Shown here in pieces: positions 25,748 to 37,830 of a stretch of DNA of 64,000 bases. The notes under the pieces were generated by a model that worked only from the letters and a program-made list of their open reading frames with translations, had not been told where the DNA came from and ran no database searches. Made by a program: the position numbers and the translations under genes. How positions within the stretch are numbered: position 1 is the first letter of the stretch; the number at the start of each line of letters is the position of its first letter. The stretch lies in NCBI GenBank assembly GCA_963735885.1, contig CAVTMP010000007.1, positions 744,001-808,000 on the forward strand, read 5' to 3'. Source of the stretch: JBBSBL01 sp963735885. GTDB taxonomy: Bacteria > Actinomycetota > Thermoleophilia > Solirubrobacterales > Solirubrobacteraceae.

Positions 25748-26524
25748 CAGGTCGCGGCCTCGGCGCGGCGCGGCTGGAAGGTCCAGCCGGCGCGCGCCCG
25801 CGCGAGCCGGCGGGCGCCGAGGTAGGCGAGCGCCCGCCGTCGCGGCGCCGAGCAGCGCGTCGAACAGGTAGTGGTTGCCGGTCGCGACCACGACCCAGGT
25901 GATGAGCAGCGGGTAGAGGGCCCACAGGACCTTGAACGGGCGGCGTGACACGAGCCGGGCCATCGACTGCCGATCATCAGCGCGAAGCAGACGTGCATCG
26001 AGGGGACGGCGGCGTAGAGGTTGAGCAGCGCGCTCGCCTTCTCGTTGTCGATCTGCACGCCCGTCAAGTTGGCCGACCGAGTCCGTGAAGCCCCACTCCG
26101 GCATGAAGCGCGGCGGCGCCGTCGGGATAGAGCGCGTAGCCGACGAGCGCGACGCCCATCGCGACCATGAACATGTTGCGCACGAAGTAGAACGACGAGT
26201 TGCGGAGGAGGTAGATGAAGACGAGCGCGCGAGAGCGTGACCACGTAGTGCGAGTTCAGGTACATCCAGTCGGCGAACGTCATGAGCACGCTCGACCCCT
26301 GGGTCCACGCCTGGACGCTCGGCTCGACGAACGGTCCCGGTCGCGTTCTCGAGGTTGATGACCTTCGTCGCGTTCCAGAACGCGGTCGAGATCTCGCCGT
26401 CGACGAGGCCGCGCACGATCTGGTAGCCGGCGTACGCGCCCGCGAAGAGCGCCAGCTGCCAGACGGCGTCGAAGATGCCGCGCGGAAAGACGCGCCGCTC
26501 GAGGGACCGGAAGGCGGCGATCAC
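25747..26524 (-). CDS. PAP2-superfamily membrane enzyme, Aur1/inositol-phosphotransferase-like (six frame breaks)
   Basis: Joined across frames, the protein has about six membrane helices and the PAP2_3 motifs YALYPTAPPRFMPEWGF, YAAVPSMHVCFALMIG (C2 motif with catalytic His) and VVATGNHYLFDALLGA (C3 with His and Asp). This branch includes the inositol phosphorylceramide synthases and lipid phosphatases. Breaks lie near 26,337, 26,232, 26,128, 26,075, 25,975 and 25,838; five are extra bases and one a missing base, which agrees with the length (3n+1). GTG start at 26524 follows a TAGCAT box by 9 bp. It heads the PAP2 - CDP-alcohol transferase - ino1 unit. Confidence 0.78.
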
Positions 26525-26533
26525 GATCCGGCC

Positions 26534-26539
26534 ATGCTA
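26534..26539 (-). promoter_or_regulatory. Putative -10 box (TAGCAT) of the inositol-lipid unit
   Basis: Minus-strand TAGCAT lies 9 bases before the GTG at 26524, just beyond the stop of the upstream membrane-protein gene at 26537. Confidence 0.45.
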
Positions 26540-28147
26540 CCGCCCGGAGCAGCGAGGGCCGTCGGCCCCCACCCGGGCGAGGTCGAAGCGCGGCGCCAGC
26601 CGGATCGTCCCCGGCCGCCGGGCGGTGACGGCGGTCATCTCCCCGTCGCGCTCGACGCACCCGGTCCCGGCGACCACCGCCCAGTACGGCGTCCAGCGGA
26701 CCCGCAGGGCGACGCGCCCGGGGCGGGTGGCGCGGAGCGTCACCGACTCGGCGCCGAGGCCGGTCGCGCGGGCCGCGCCCGTCGCGAGCGGCGCCGGACG
26801 GCGGACCGCGAAGAGACGCCAGTCGCGGCTGCGCCACACCTCCCGCAGATAGGGGAGCCCGCGAGCCACGAGCCGGGCCTCCTCTCGCGCCGAGTAGTCG
26901 TAGCGGGCGCGCGGGAGCGCGACCCACCGCACGGCCCCCTCGTCGAGCCAGCGACGGTAGGTCGCCGCATCGAGCTCCCCGCCGTAGAACAGGTCGTCGT
27001 ACTTCACGTCGAGCTGCCGCTCCCAGCCGCGGGCCAGGGGAAAGCGGGGCGCCACGTACGCCGACTCCCAGTGGTTCAGCGTCCAGACGACCTCGAGGCG
27101 GCCCGGCGGCCCGCCGCGCCGCCCGAGCTCGGCGAGCAACGGTGCGTAGAAGGCGGCGCGGACCGCCGGGTCGTCGTCGGTGCGCAGGACGTCGCGCACC
27201 GGGCCGACCCACTGCCAGTAGAGCAGCGGGACCGCGAGCAGCGCGAGCAGCACCCGCCGCTTCGGCCACAGCACCAGCGCGGCGAGCGGGCCGCCGACGA
27301 GCGCGCCGAGCCGCGCCGCGTTGCCGCCCACCGGCGTCGGGACGATCCAGGCGAGCGTCACCCCGACGAGGTACAGCACGACGCCGGCCCGCAGCTCCCG
27401 CTCCTCGCGCGGGAGGATGAGCAGCGCCGCGCCGCAGGCCAGCGGCACGGGCAGGAAGGCCGACAGCGCGAAGGGCTCGGTGCCGCCCTCGGGGAAGAGG
27501 ACCGCGAGCGCGAGGGCCGGAACCAGGGCGGCGGCGGCCACGAGGAGGCCGGCGCGCCGGCGCGGCCCGACGAGCAGCGCCGCCCCGCCGAGGGCCACGA
27601 AGAGCCCGGCCACCGGACTGGCCAGGGTCGTGAGCGCGCCGAGCACGGCGGCGAGGGCGACGCGGCCGCGCTGGAGGGCGAGGAGCGCCGCGAGCGCGAA
27701 CGGGACGCCGAAGGCGAAGGCGAGGCGGCCGGAGAGGAGGCTCGTCGCGGCCGCGGCGGCGAACCACAGGCAGCCGAGCCAGGCGCCCGCGCCGAAGTGG
27801 CGGCGGGCGAGCGGGACGAACAGCGCCGCGGCGGCGACGACGGACAGGGCTCCGGCCAGCCGGATGCCGAGCACCGAGGCCACGGGAGGGAAGAGCAGGC
27901 TGTACCCCGGCGTGTGGTGGCCGGCGTACCACTGGCCGTTCCAGATCGTCAGTCCCTCGCGGTCGAACAGGCCGGCCCGGTAGGTCTGCGCCGCGTGGTC
28001 GGCGCTCATCGGCTCCCACACGAGGTAGAGGGCGGCGAGGCCGGCGGCCACGAGGACGGCGCCGGCCATGACCGGCGCGAGGCCCGCGGGGCGACGCGCG
28101 GCGGGCACCGGCGCCGGCACGGGCGGGCGGGGGGCGACGGCGGACAT
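26537..28147 (-). CDS. Large polytopic membrane protein, glycosyltransferase-like architecture
   Basis: The 536-residue protein has about ten predicted membrane helices in its first 340 residues and a soluble, presumably extracytoplasmic, C-terminal domain of about 190 residues (TLNHWESAYVAPRFPLARGW onward). Early loop residues HAAQTYRAGLFDREGLTIWN and WYAGHHTPGYSLLFPP resemble the first external loop of GT-C/DUF-type mannosyl- or arabinosyltransferases, but no catalytic motif is certain. The start ATG at 28147 follows a TAGCCT box by 10 bp. A lipid-linked sugar transfer role together with the inositol-lipid genes downstream is an inference. Confidence 0.65.
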   Translation of the reverse strand: MSAVAPRPPVPAPVPAARRPAGLAPVMAGAVLVAAGLAALYLVWEPMSADHAAQTYRAGLFDREGLTIWNGQWYAGHHTPGYSLLFPPVASVLGIRLAGALSVVAAAALFVPLARRHFGAGAWLGCLWFAAAAATSLLSGRLAFAFGVPFALAALLALQRGRVALAAVLGALTTLASPVAGLFVALGGAALLVGPRRRAGLLVAAAALVPALALAVLFPEGGTEPFALSAFLPVPLACGAALLILPREERELRAGVVLYLVGVTLAWIVPTPVGGNAARLGALVGGPLAALVLWPKRRVLLALLAVPLLYWQWVGPVRDVLRTDDDPAVRAAFYAPLLAELGRRGGPPGRLEVVWTLNHWESAYVAPRFPLARGWERQLDVKYDDLFYGGELDAATYRRWLDEGAVRWVALPRARYDYSAREEARLVARGLPYLREVWRSRDWRLFAVRRPAPLATGAARATGLGAESVTLRATRPGRVALRVRWTPYWAVVAGTGCVERDGEMTAVTARRPGTIRLAPRFDLARVGADGPRCSGR

Positions 28148-28157
28148 GCCGCCGGCG

Positions 28158-28163
28158 AGGCTA
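28158..28163 (-). promoter_or_regulatory. Putative -10 box (TAGCCT) overlapping a stop codon
   Basis: Minus-strand TAGCCT lies 10 bases before the ATG at 28147. Its first three bases are the TAG stop of the preceding hydrolase gene. Confidence 0.45.
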
Positions 28164-28976
28164 CCCGGACCCGCCGGCCAGGAACGCCGCGACGCGGTCG
28201 ACGACCTCGGGGCGGTCGAGCCACGGCCAGTGGCCGGCGCCGGCCAGCCGCTCGCTCGTCGCGTTCCCGAGGGCGGCCGCGTAGCGCTCGGCCCAGTCGA
28301 CCGGGAGGTAGGGGTCCCGCTCGCCCCACAGCACGAGCGCCGGGCACGTGAGCGCCCCGAGGCGGGCGCCGGCCCGCGCCAGGGCATCGGGCGGCGAGGC
28401 GCGGTAGAGGCGGAGGATCGCCCGCTGGGTGCCCTGGTCGAAGTGGCGCCATGTCGCGTCGAGGAACGCGGCCGGCATGGGGCCGGGCGCGCCGCCGGCC
28501 TCGCGCGAGAGGAGCTTCAGCCCCCACCGGGTGGTGGCGCCCATCGCGAGCTCGCCGGCCCCCCGGGTGCGCCACACGCGGGCGATCCGGTGCCAGCGGT
28601 AGCCGGGCAGGAGCGGGACGGCGTTCAACACGACGAGCCGCGCCACGCGCTCCGGGGCCCGCTGGGCCCACACGAGGCCCACGACCCCCCAGTCGTGCAC
28701 GACGAGGTTGACCCGCTCGACGCCGGCGTGGTCGAGGAACGCGGCGATCCAGTCCCCGTACTCCTCCATGTCGTAGCGCCGGTTGCCGGGCTTCCCGCTG
28801 CGGCCGAAGCCCGGCAGGTCGGGGGCGAGCCCGCCCGTCCGCTCGAGGAACGGAAGCCAGTCGTCCGAGCTCGTCGGCACGCCGTGCAGGTACAGCGTCG
28901 GCGTCCCCGTGGCGGGGGCGTCCCGCCAGAAGGCGAGCGTGCCGTCGATCTCGGCGGTGTGCTCGCCCGGGGCCAT
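28161..28976 (-). CDS. Alpha/beta-hydrolase, haloalkane dehalogenase/epoxide hydrolase-like
   Basis: The 271-residue protein has the oxyanion motif LYLHGVPTSSDDW, a nucleophile elbow LVVHDWGVVGLVWA with Asp as nucleophile (as in dehalogenases and epoxide hydrolases), an acid at ALVLWGERDPYLPVD and the catalytic His in LAGAGHWPWLDRP. No signal peptide. The exact substrate class cannot be fixed. ATG at 28976 stands 10 bases after a TATCCT box. Confidence 0.88.
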   Translation of the reverse strand: MAPGEHTAEIDGTLAFWRDAPATGTPTLYLHGVPTSSDDWLPFLERTGGLAPDLPGFGRSGKPGNRRYDMEEYGDWIAAFLDHAGVERVNLVVHDWGVVGLVWAQRAPERVARLVVLNAVPLLPGYRWHRIARVWRTRGAGELAMGATTRWGLKLLSREAGGAPGPMPAAFLDATWRHFDQGTQRAILRLYRASPPDALARAGARLGALTCPALVLWGERDPYLPVDWAERYAAALGNATSERLAGAGHWPWLDRPEVVDRVAAFLAGGSG

Positions 28977-28986
28977 CGGAGCGGCG

Positions 28987-28992
28987 AGGATA
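28987..28992 (-). promoter_or_regulatory. Putative -10 box (TATCCT), leaderless type
   Basis: Minus-strand TATCCT is 10 bases before the hydrolase ATG at 28976. Confidence 0.45.
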
Positions 28993-29035
28993 GCGGCGGC
29001 GCGGGAGCCGGCCGGGCTCGTCCCCGGCGCCCGGC

Positions 29036-29041
29036 TACGCT
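29036..29041 (+). promoter_or_regulatory. Putative -10 box (TACGCT) before the PfkB-like fragment and nth
   Basis: TACGCT lies 7 bases before the GTG at 29049, matching the leaderless pattern; it would drive the short fragment and nth together. Confidence 0.45.
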
Positions 29042-29048
29042 CGGGTGA

Positions 29049-29108
29049 GTGCCGGCCCTCTGCCTCGGAGAAGCGCTCGTCGACCTCGTCTGCGAGCGGT
29101 TCGGGTGA
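29049..29108 (+). pseudogene. N-terminal fragment of a PfkB-type sugar kinase, or a short leader peptide
   Basis: A 19-codon frame from GTG 29049 to TGA 29106 encodes PALCLGEALVDLVCERFG after the start. This looks like the first strand and helix of PfkB-family fructokinases (CLGEALVDLV). It has its own -10 box 7 bp upstream, and its stop overlaps the nth GTG as GTGA. The most economical reading is a kinase gene that lost everything after its first codons, leaving the promoter and the translation start to serve nth. It could instead be a chance short leader ORF. Confidence 0.5.
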
Positions 29109-29800
29109 GCCCCTCCGGGCCGGCGTGGGCCCCGCCGTCGCGGGAGCGGGTGTCCCGGGTGCGGGCCCGCCTGCGCGAGGTCTACGGCATCCCGATCATG
29201 GCCCCGCACCGCCGCCCGCTCGACGAGCTCGTCCTGACGGTGCTCTCGCAGAGCACGAACGACCGCAACCGCGACGTCGCCTTCCTCCGCCTCCGCGAGC
29301 GCCTCCCGGCGTGGGAGGCCGTGCGCGACGCGCCGGTCGAGGAGGTCGAGGCCGCGATCCGGCCGGGCGGCATCTCGAAGGTGAAGTCCGCGCGGATCCA
29401 GCAGATCCTCCGCGCGGTCACCGCCGCGGCCCACGATCCCGCCGCGCCGCTCGACCTCTCGTGGATGGCGACGGCGCCGGTCGCGGAGGGGCGCGCCTTC
29501 CTCTGTGCCCTGCCCGGGGTGGGCCGCAAGACGGCGGCCTGCGTCCTGCTCTTCGCCTACGGCCGCCGCGACGTGCCGGTGGACACGCACGTCGGCCGGG
29601 TCGCGACGCGCCTGGGCCTCCTGCGCCCCGCCGCCGGGTCCGCCGAGCAGCACGACGCGCTGCTCGCCCTCACCCCGCCGGGGGCCGAGCTCGAGCTCCA
29701 CGTGAACCTGCTCCGCCACGGCCGCCGGACCTGCGACGCCCGCGCGCCACGCTGCGCGGCGTGCGCGCTGCGGCGGATGTGCCCGTCGCGGCGGGGGTAG
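29105..29800 (+). CDS. nth: Endonuclease III, DNA glycosylase/AP lyase
   Basis: This base-excision repair enzyme removes oxidised pyrimidines. In the 231-residue protein, the helix-hairpin-helix carries the catalytic Lys (LPGVGRKTAACVLL), the catalytic Asp is in PVDTHVGRVATRL, and the C-terminal 4Fe-4S loop has the spacing C-x6-C-x2-C-x5-C (CDARAPRCAACALRRMCP). The first motif ELVLTVLSQSTNDRNRD is typical. The GTG at 29105 overlaps the stop of a short upstream frame; an extra 20 residues from a GTG at 29045 are possible but non-homologous. Confidence 0.93.
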   Translation: MSPSGPAWAPPSRERVSRVRARLREVYGIPIMAPHRRPLDELVLTVLSQSTNDRNRDVAFLRLRERLPAWEAVRDAPVEEVEAAIRPGGISKVKSARIQQILRAVTAAAHDPAAPLDLSWMATAPVAEGRAFLCALPGVGRKTAACVLLFAYGRRDVPVDTHVGRVATRLGLLRPAAGSAEQHDALLALTPPGAELELHVNLLRHGRRTCDARAPRCAACALRRMCPSRRG

Positions 29801-29884
29801 GGGGCCTCCGCGACTGGTCCGTGTTCAGTTCACGATGAACATGGGTGCGCGGCGCTCGGTCGCGACCGCCGGCCCTCCCCGACG

Positions 29885-29907
29885 ATCTGCTAGCCTCGCG
29901 CTAAGAT
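29885..29907 (+). promoter_or_regulatory. HAIR-like element before dnaK (imperfect)
   Basis: ATCTGCTA, 7 bases, GCTAAGAT. Only the outer ATCT/AGAT pairs match, but the 8-7-8 geometry is the same as that of the perfect site before clpB, and both are followed by TTTC. A TAGCCT -10-like box (29891-29896) lies within it, so bound HspR would block transcription. Inferred from pattern, not proven. Confidence 0.5.
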
Positions 29908-29992
29908 TTCTTACCGCGCCGGTTGGCACCACCGCCAAGCGCGCACGTCACGTCACGCCCTGTCGCCGGGGCGAAAGGAGCCTCAGACCCAC

Positions 29993-31896
<1,904 letters not shown>

Positions 31897-31900
<4 letters not shown>

Positions 31901-32540
31901 CGAACGACCACGCCCAGGGCCGGGGCGGCCACGAGGCCGACCCGGCGCCCGCGGCTCCCGAGACGGCCGAGGCCCCCGAGCCGGCCGGCGCCGCCGGGAC
32001 GGCCGAGGCCCCCGAGCCGGCGGCGCCGAGACGGCCGAGCCCGTCGAGGCGCAGGACGCGGCGGAGCTCGTCGAGCACGATCTCGACGAGCTCCGCGAGC
32101 GCGCGGGGAAGGCCGACGAGTACCTCGACCTCGCCCGCCGCACCCAGGCCGACTTCGAGAACTACCGCAAGCGGATGGGTCGCGAGACCGCCGCGGCCGA
32201 GAGTCGCGGCCTCTCGCGCCTGGCGAAGGAGCTGCTGCCGGCGCTCGACAACCTCGAGCACGCGCTCGCGGCGGTCGAGCACGCGCCGGACGACGCGCCC
32301 GAGCGGCAGGTCGTGGCCGGGTTCCGGCTCGTCCACGCCGAGCTGCTCGCGGCGCTGGGACGATCGGGCATCGAGGCCTATTCGCCGCTCGGCGAGCCGT
32401 TCGACCCCGAGCACGCCGAGGCCATGGCCCAGCGCCCCGAGGAGGGCGCCGCGGCGGGCACGGTCATCGAGGTCTACCAGCCGGGCTACCGCCACCGGGA
32501 CGCCGTCCTGCGGCCGGCCCGCGTCGTGGTGGCCGGGTAG
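31897..32540 (+). CDS. grpE: Nucleotide exchange factor GrpE (one frame break near 32.02 kb)
   Basis: GrpE releases ADP from DnaK. The body is clear: LVEHDLDELRERAGKADEYL (coiled coil), RTQADFENYRKRMGRE, LLPALDNLEHALAA and the C-terminal GTVIEVYQPGYRHRDAVLRPARVVVAG. The GTG start overlaps the dnaK stop (GTGA), but the N-terminal 40 codons (acidic, with a repeated TAEAPEPA) are in a different frame from the body; one base is missing at about 32,020-32,027 inside a GC repeat. Total length 3n+2 agrees with one missing base. Confidence 0.9.
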
Positions 32541-32548
32541 CGACGCCG

Positions 32549-33655
32549 ATGTCGCCGAGCACCGACTACTACGAGGTCCTCGGGGTCGACCGCGGCGCAT
32601 CGGCGGAGGAGATCAAGAAGGCCTACCGCCGCCTCGCTCGCCGCTACCACCCGGATCGCAACCCGGACGACAAGGCCGCGGAGGCGCGCTTCAAGGAGAT
32701 CTCCGAGGCCAACGACGTGCTCGCCGACCCGGAGAAGCGCAAGCAGTACGACCGCGGCACCGGCCCGTTCGCGATGGGCGGCGAGGGGTTCGACCCGTCG
32801 TCGTTCGCCGGCGGGATGGGCGACATCCTCTCGAACCTCTTCGGCGGCGGGGGCCCGGGCGGCCGCGGCCAGCCGGGCGGCGGCGCCGCGCCCCAGCGCG
32901 GGCGGGACCTCGAGACCGAGGTCCGCATCCCCTTCCGCACGGCGGTCGAGGGGGGCCAGGTGTCGATCTCCGTGCCGACCTCCGAGCCGTGCCCGACCTG
33001 TCACGGGTCCGGGGCGAAGCCCGGCACCGCGCCGGAGATCTGCCCGGTCTGCCAGGGGCGCGGCGTCGAGGCGCAGGGCCAGGGCCTGTTCTCGATCTCC
33101 CAGCCGTGCCGGCGCTGCGGCGGCAGCGGGACGATCATCGAGTCGCCGTGCGCCACGTGTCGCGGCTCGGGCGTGCGGCGGACGGTCAAGCGCCTGCGGG
33201 TGAACATCCCGGCCGGGGTCCGGGACGGCAGCCGGATCCGGCTCGCCGGGAAGGGCGAGGCCGGGCTGCGCGGCGGCGAGGCGGGCGACCTCTACGTCGT
33301 CACCCGCGTGGCCGACTCGCCGGTCTTCCGCCGCAAGGGCGACCACCTCGAGGTCGAGGTGCCGCTCACCGTGGCCGAGGCGTTGCTCGGCGCGAAGGTC
33401 GAGGTGCCGACGCTCGTCGGCCGCAAGACGCTGCGCGTCCCGCCCGGGACCCGGCACGGCACCATCCAGCGCCTGCGCGACGAGGGCCCGCCGAAGCTCG
33501 GCGGCCGGGGACGCGGGGACCTCCACTACCGCTTCACGATCGACGTGCCGCGCGATCTCAGCAGCGAGCAGCGCGCCGCGGCCGAGGCGCTCGCCGGCGC
33601 GCTCGACGGGGACCCGCGCGCCGACCTGATGGCGGCGGCCGGGACGGGCGCCTGA
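32549..33655 (+). CDS. dnaJ: Chaperone DnaJ (Hsp40)
   Basis: Co-chaperone of DnaK, 368 residues. J domain with the HPD motif (RYHPDRNPDDKAAE), a short Gly-rich linker, four zinc-finger repeats (CPTCHGSG, CPVCQGRG, CRRCGGSG, CATCRGSG) and the C-terminal substrate-binding domain. The ATG lies 8 bp after the grpE stop, and its own TGA overlaps the hspR ATG (TGATG). Confidence 0.95.
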   Translation: MSPSTDYYEVLGVDRGASAEEIKKAYRRLARRYHPDRNPDDKAAEARFKEISEANDVLADPEKRKQYDRGTGPFAMGGEGFDPSSFAGGMGDILSNLFGGGGPGGRGQPGGGAAPQRGRDLETEVRIPFRTAVEGGQVSISVPTSEPCPTCHGSGAKPGTAPEICPVCQGRGVEAQGQGLFSISQPCRRCGGSGTIIESPCATCRGSGVRRTVKRLRVNIPAGVRDGSRIRLAGKGEAGLRGGEAGDLYVVTRVADSPVFRRKGDHLEVEVPLTVAEALLGAKVEVPTLVGRKTLRVPPGTRHGTIQRLRDEGPPKLGGRGRGDLHYRFTIDVPRDLSSEQRAAAEALAGALDGDPRADLMAAAGTGA

Positions 33656-34095
33656 TGGCCCTCCGACGCGCCCGGACCGCGGCCCGCGTCTCGGTCGACG
33701 GCGACCGCGGCGTGTTCATGATCTCCGTCGCGGCGGACCTGGCCGAGATGCACCCGCAGACCCTGCGCATGTACGAGGCGCGCGGCCTCATCACGCCCCA
33801 GCGCTCGCCCAAGGGCACGCGGCTCTACTCGCACGAGGACGTCGAGCGCCTGCGCCGCATCCAGTCCATGACGGCGGAGCTCGGCCTGAACCTCGCCGGG
33901 GTCGAGCGGGTGCTCGCGCTCGAGGCCGAGCTCGCCGCGGCGCGCGCGCGCCTGGCGGTGCTGGAGCGCCGCCAGCGGCGCCTGCAGGCCGAGCTGCGGC
34001 GCCTCGAGGCGCTTCGACGCGACGGCCGCGCCGACCTCGTCCCCTACCAGCGAGGCGGGCCGCTCGTGCGCGCCCGCCGGCGACGCGGGGCTTGA
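33655..34095 (+). CDS. hspR: Heat-shock repressor HspR, MerR family
   Basis: 146 residues. The N-terminal MerR winged helix reads MISVAADLAEMHPQTLRMY, then EARGLITPQRSPKGTRLYS and VERLRRIQ, followed by a long coiled coil (LEAELAAARARLAVLERRQ). HspR represses chaperone genes, usually with DnaK as co-repressor, by binding inverted HAIR sites. It is the last gene of the dnaK unit, an autoregulatory arrangement, and it precedes clpB by 63 bp containing such a site. Confidence 0.92.
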   Translation: MALRRARTAARVSVDGDRGVFMISVAADLAEMHPQTLRMYEARGLITPQRSPKGTRLYSHEDVERLRRIQSMTAELGLNLAGVERVLALEAELAAARARLAVLERRQRRLQAELRRLEALRRDGRADLVPYQRGGPLVRARRRRGA

Positions 34096-34118
34096 GATCG
34101 GCCGGACGATGTGGCACG

Positions 34119-34141
34119 ATCTCAGTCTTACTGACTGAGAT
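34119..34141 (+). promoter_or_regulatory. HAIR-like operator before clpB
   Basis: A perfect inverted repeat: ATCTCAGT, 7 bases (CTTACTG), ACTGAGAT. HAIR sites of other actinomycetes have the same 7-bp spacing with CTTGAGT/ACTCAAG arms. A further half site, TTGAGATCG, lies at 34,092-34,100. The site is 18 bp before the clpB start, where a bound HspR would block the promoter. Confidence 0.7.
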
Positions 34142-34158
34142 TTCTCGGAAGGATTTCC

Positions 34159-36705
<2,547 letters not shown>

Positions 36706-36724
36706 GTCGAGGCGGCGCTCGGCG

Positions 36725-37417
36725 CTACCCGCGCCGCCGCACGACCATGATCACGAGGTAGTTCACCGCGTAGCGCGGCACCGACCGCCGCGAGTAGCCG
36801 CGCCGGGTGTCGAACTGCAGCACCCAGCGCCCGGCCTTCGGGTTGAACGGGAAGAGCCGCTTCGCCGCCGAGCGGAGCTTCCCGCACGCGCCGCCGAGGC
36901 GGCCGATCGGGCGATCGAGCGCGCTGCGCCGGCCGCCGGGCGGGACGTAGTGCAGGTACAACGTCCGGCCGGCGCCGAAACCGTAGGCCGAGAACCGCGT
37001 GCGAAGCCGGCGCGGATCGCCGCTCGAGGGCCGGAAGCCGGCGGTGAACGCCGTCGAGTTGAAGCGCCGCGTCGCGACGCTCGTTCCCTCGGCGACCGTC
37101 ATCGTGTGCGCCGCCTCGCCGCCGCGGCTCGTCGCCGGCGCCACGGGCGGGCTCCAGGCGAACGCGCCGCCGCCGGCCGCGTCGGCCCGGGTCCGGCCGA
37201 GGATCCGCGCGTCCACCCCGACGGTCAGCGCCGCGCCGGGGGTGAAGCCGGCGTAGAGCGCCTGCGCCCGCCGTGGGGTCTGGTACACCGGGGGATAGCA
37301 GCTGAGGCCGAGCGTGACCGTCGGCCCGGCCGGACCGGCGCCGGCGGGCACGGCGGGCGCGGCGGGCGCGGGCGATGCGACGGCGGCGACGCTGGCGAGG
37401 GTGGCGAGGAGCGGCAT
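36725..37417 (-). CDS. Secreted protein of unknown function
   Basis: The 230-residue product begins with a short signal-like segment (PLLATLASVAAVASPAPAAP) and continues into a beta-rich domain: TLGLSCYPPVYQTPRRAQ (one Cys), LTVGVDARILGRTRADA, and a second half with YGFGAGRTLYLHYVPPGG and GACGKLRSAAKRLFPF, then WVLQFDTRRGYSRRSVPRY. No family is recognised with certainty; similar small secreted proteins are common in this bacterial group. It converges on clpB with a 19-bp gap. Confidence 0.65.
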   Translation of the reverse strand: MPLLATLASVAAVASPAPAAPAVPAGAGPAGPTVTLGLSCYPPVYQTPRRAQALYAGFTPGAALTVGVDARILGRTRADAAGGGAFAWSPPVAPATSRGGEAAHTMTVAEGTSVATRRFNSTAFTAGFRPSSGDPRRLRTRFSAYGFGAGRTLYLHYVPPGGRRSALDRPIGRLGGACGKLRSAAKRLFPFNPKAGRWVLQFDTRRGYSRRSVPRYAVNYLVIMVVRRRG

Positions 37418-37532
37418 CGAGGTCCTGGCTTCCGTGACTCGGACGAGCGCGGCAGCGTACCCCGCGCTCCCGTCGCGCGCGCCGCTGCGATAGAACCCGT
37501 CCGAGGGTCCACCGCGACGAAGGGGAGGCCGC

Positions 37533-37814
37533 ATGCCGACGTTCATCATGCTCTCGACGCTGTCGCCCGAGGGCGTGCAGACCGTCAAGAACAACCCGCA
37601 GCGCATCAAGGAGGTCAACCGGGAGATCGAGCAGCTCGGGGCGACCGTCAAGGCGCAGTGGGCGACGCTCGGGCACTTCGACTTCGTCAACGTGGTCGAG
37701 GCGCCGGACGAGAAGACGATGGCCCGGATCTCGCTCGAGCTCGGCTCGCGCGGCACGGCGAAGTACGAGACGCTGTCCGCCATCCCGATCGACGACTTCA
37801 TCTCGGCGCTCTGA
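37533..37814 (+). CDS. GYD-domain protein
   Basis: The 93-residue protein matches the GYD family of small alpha/beta-barrel proteins: FIMLSTLSPEGVQTVKNNPQR, GATVKAQWATLGHFDFVNVV and ARISLELGSRGTAKYETLSA. The molecular role is not known; these proteins are often dimeric. GGGGAGG stands 6 bp before the ATG. It lies 16 bp before purD and may be co-transcribed with the purine genes. Confidence 0.82.
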   Translation: MPTFIMLSTLSPEGVQTVKNNPQRIKEVNREIEQLGATVKAQWATLGHFDFVNVVEAPDEKTMARISLELGSRGTAKYETLSAIPIDDFISAL

Positions 37815-37830
37815 GCGCGCGGTCGGCCGG

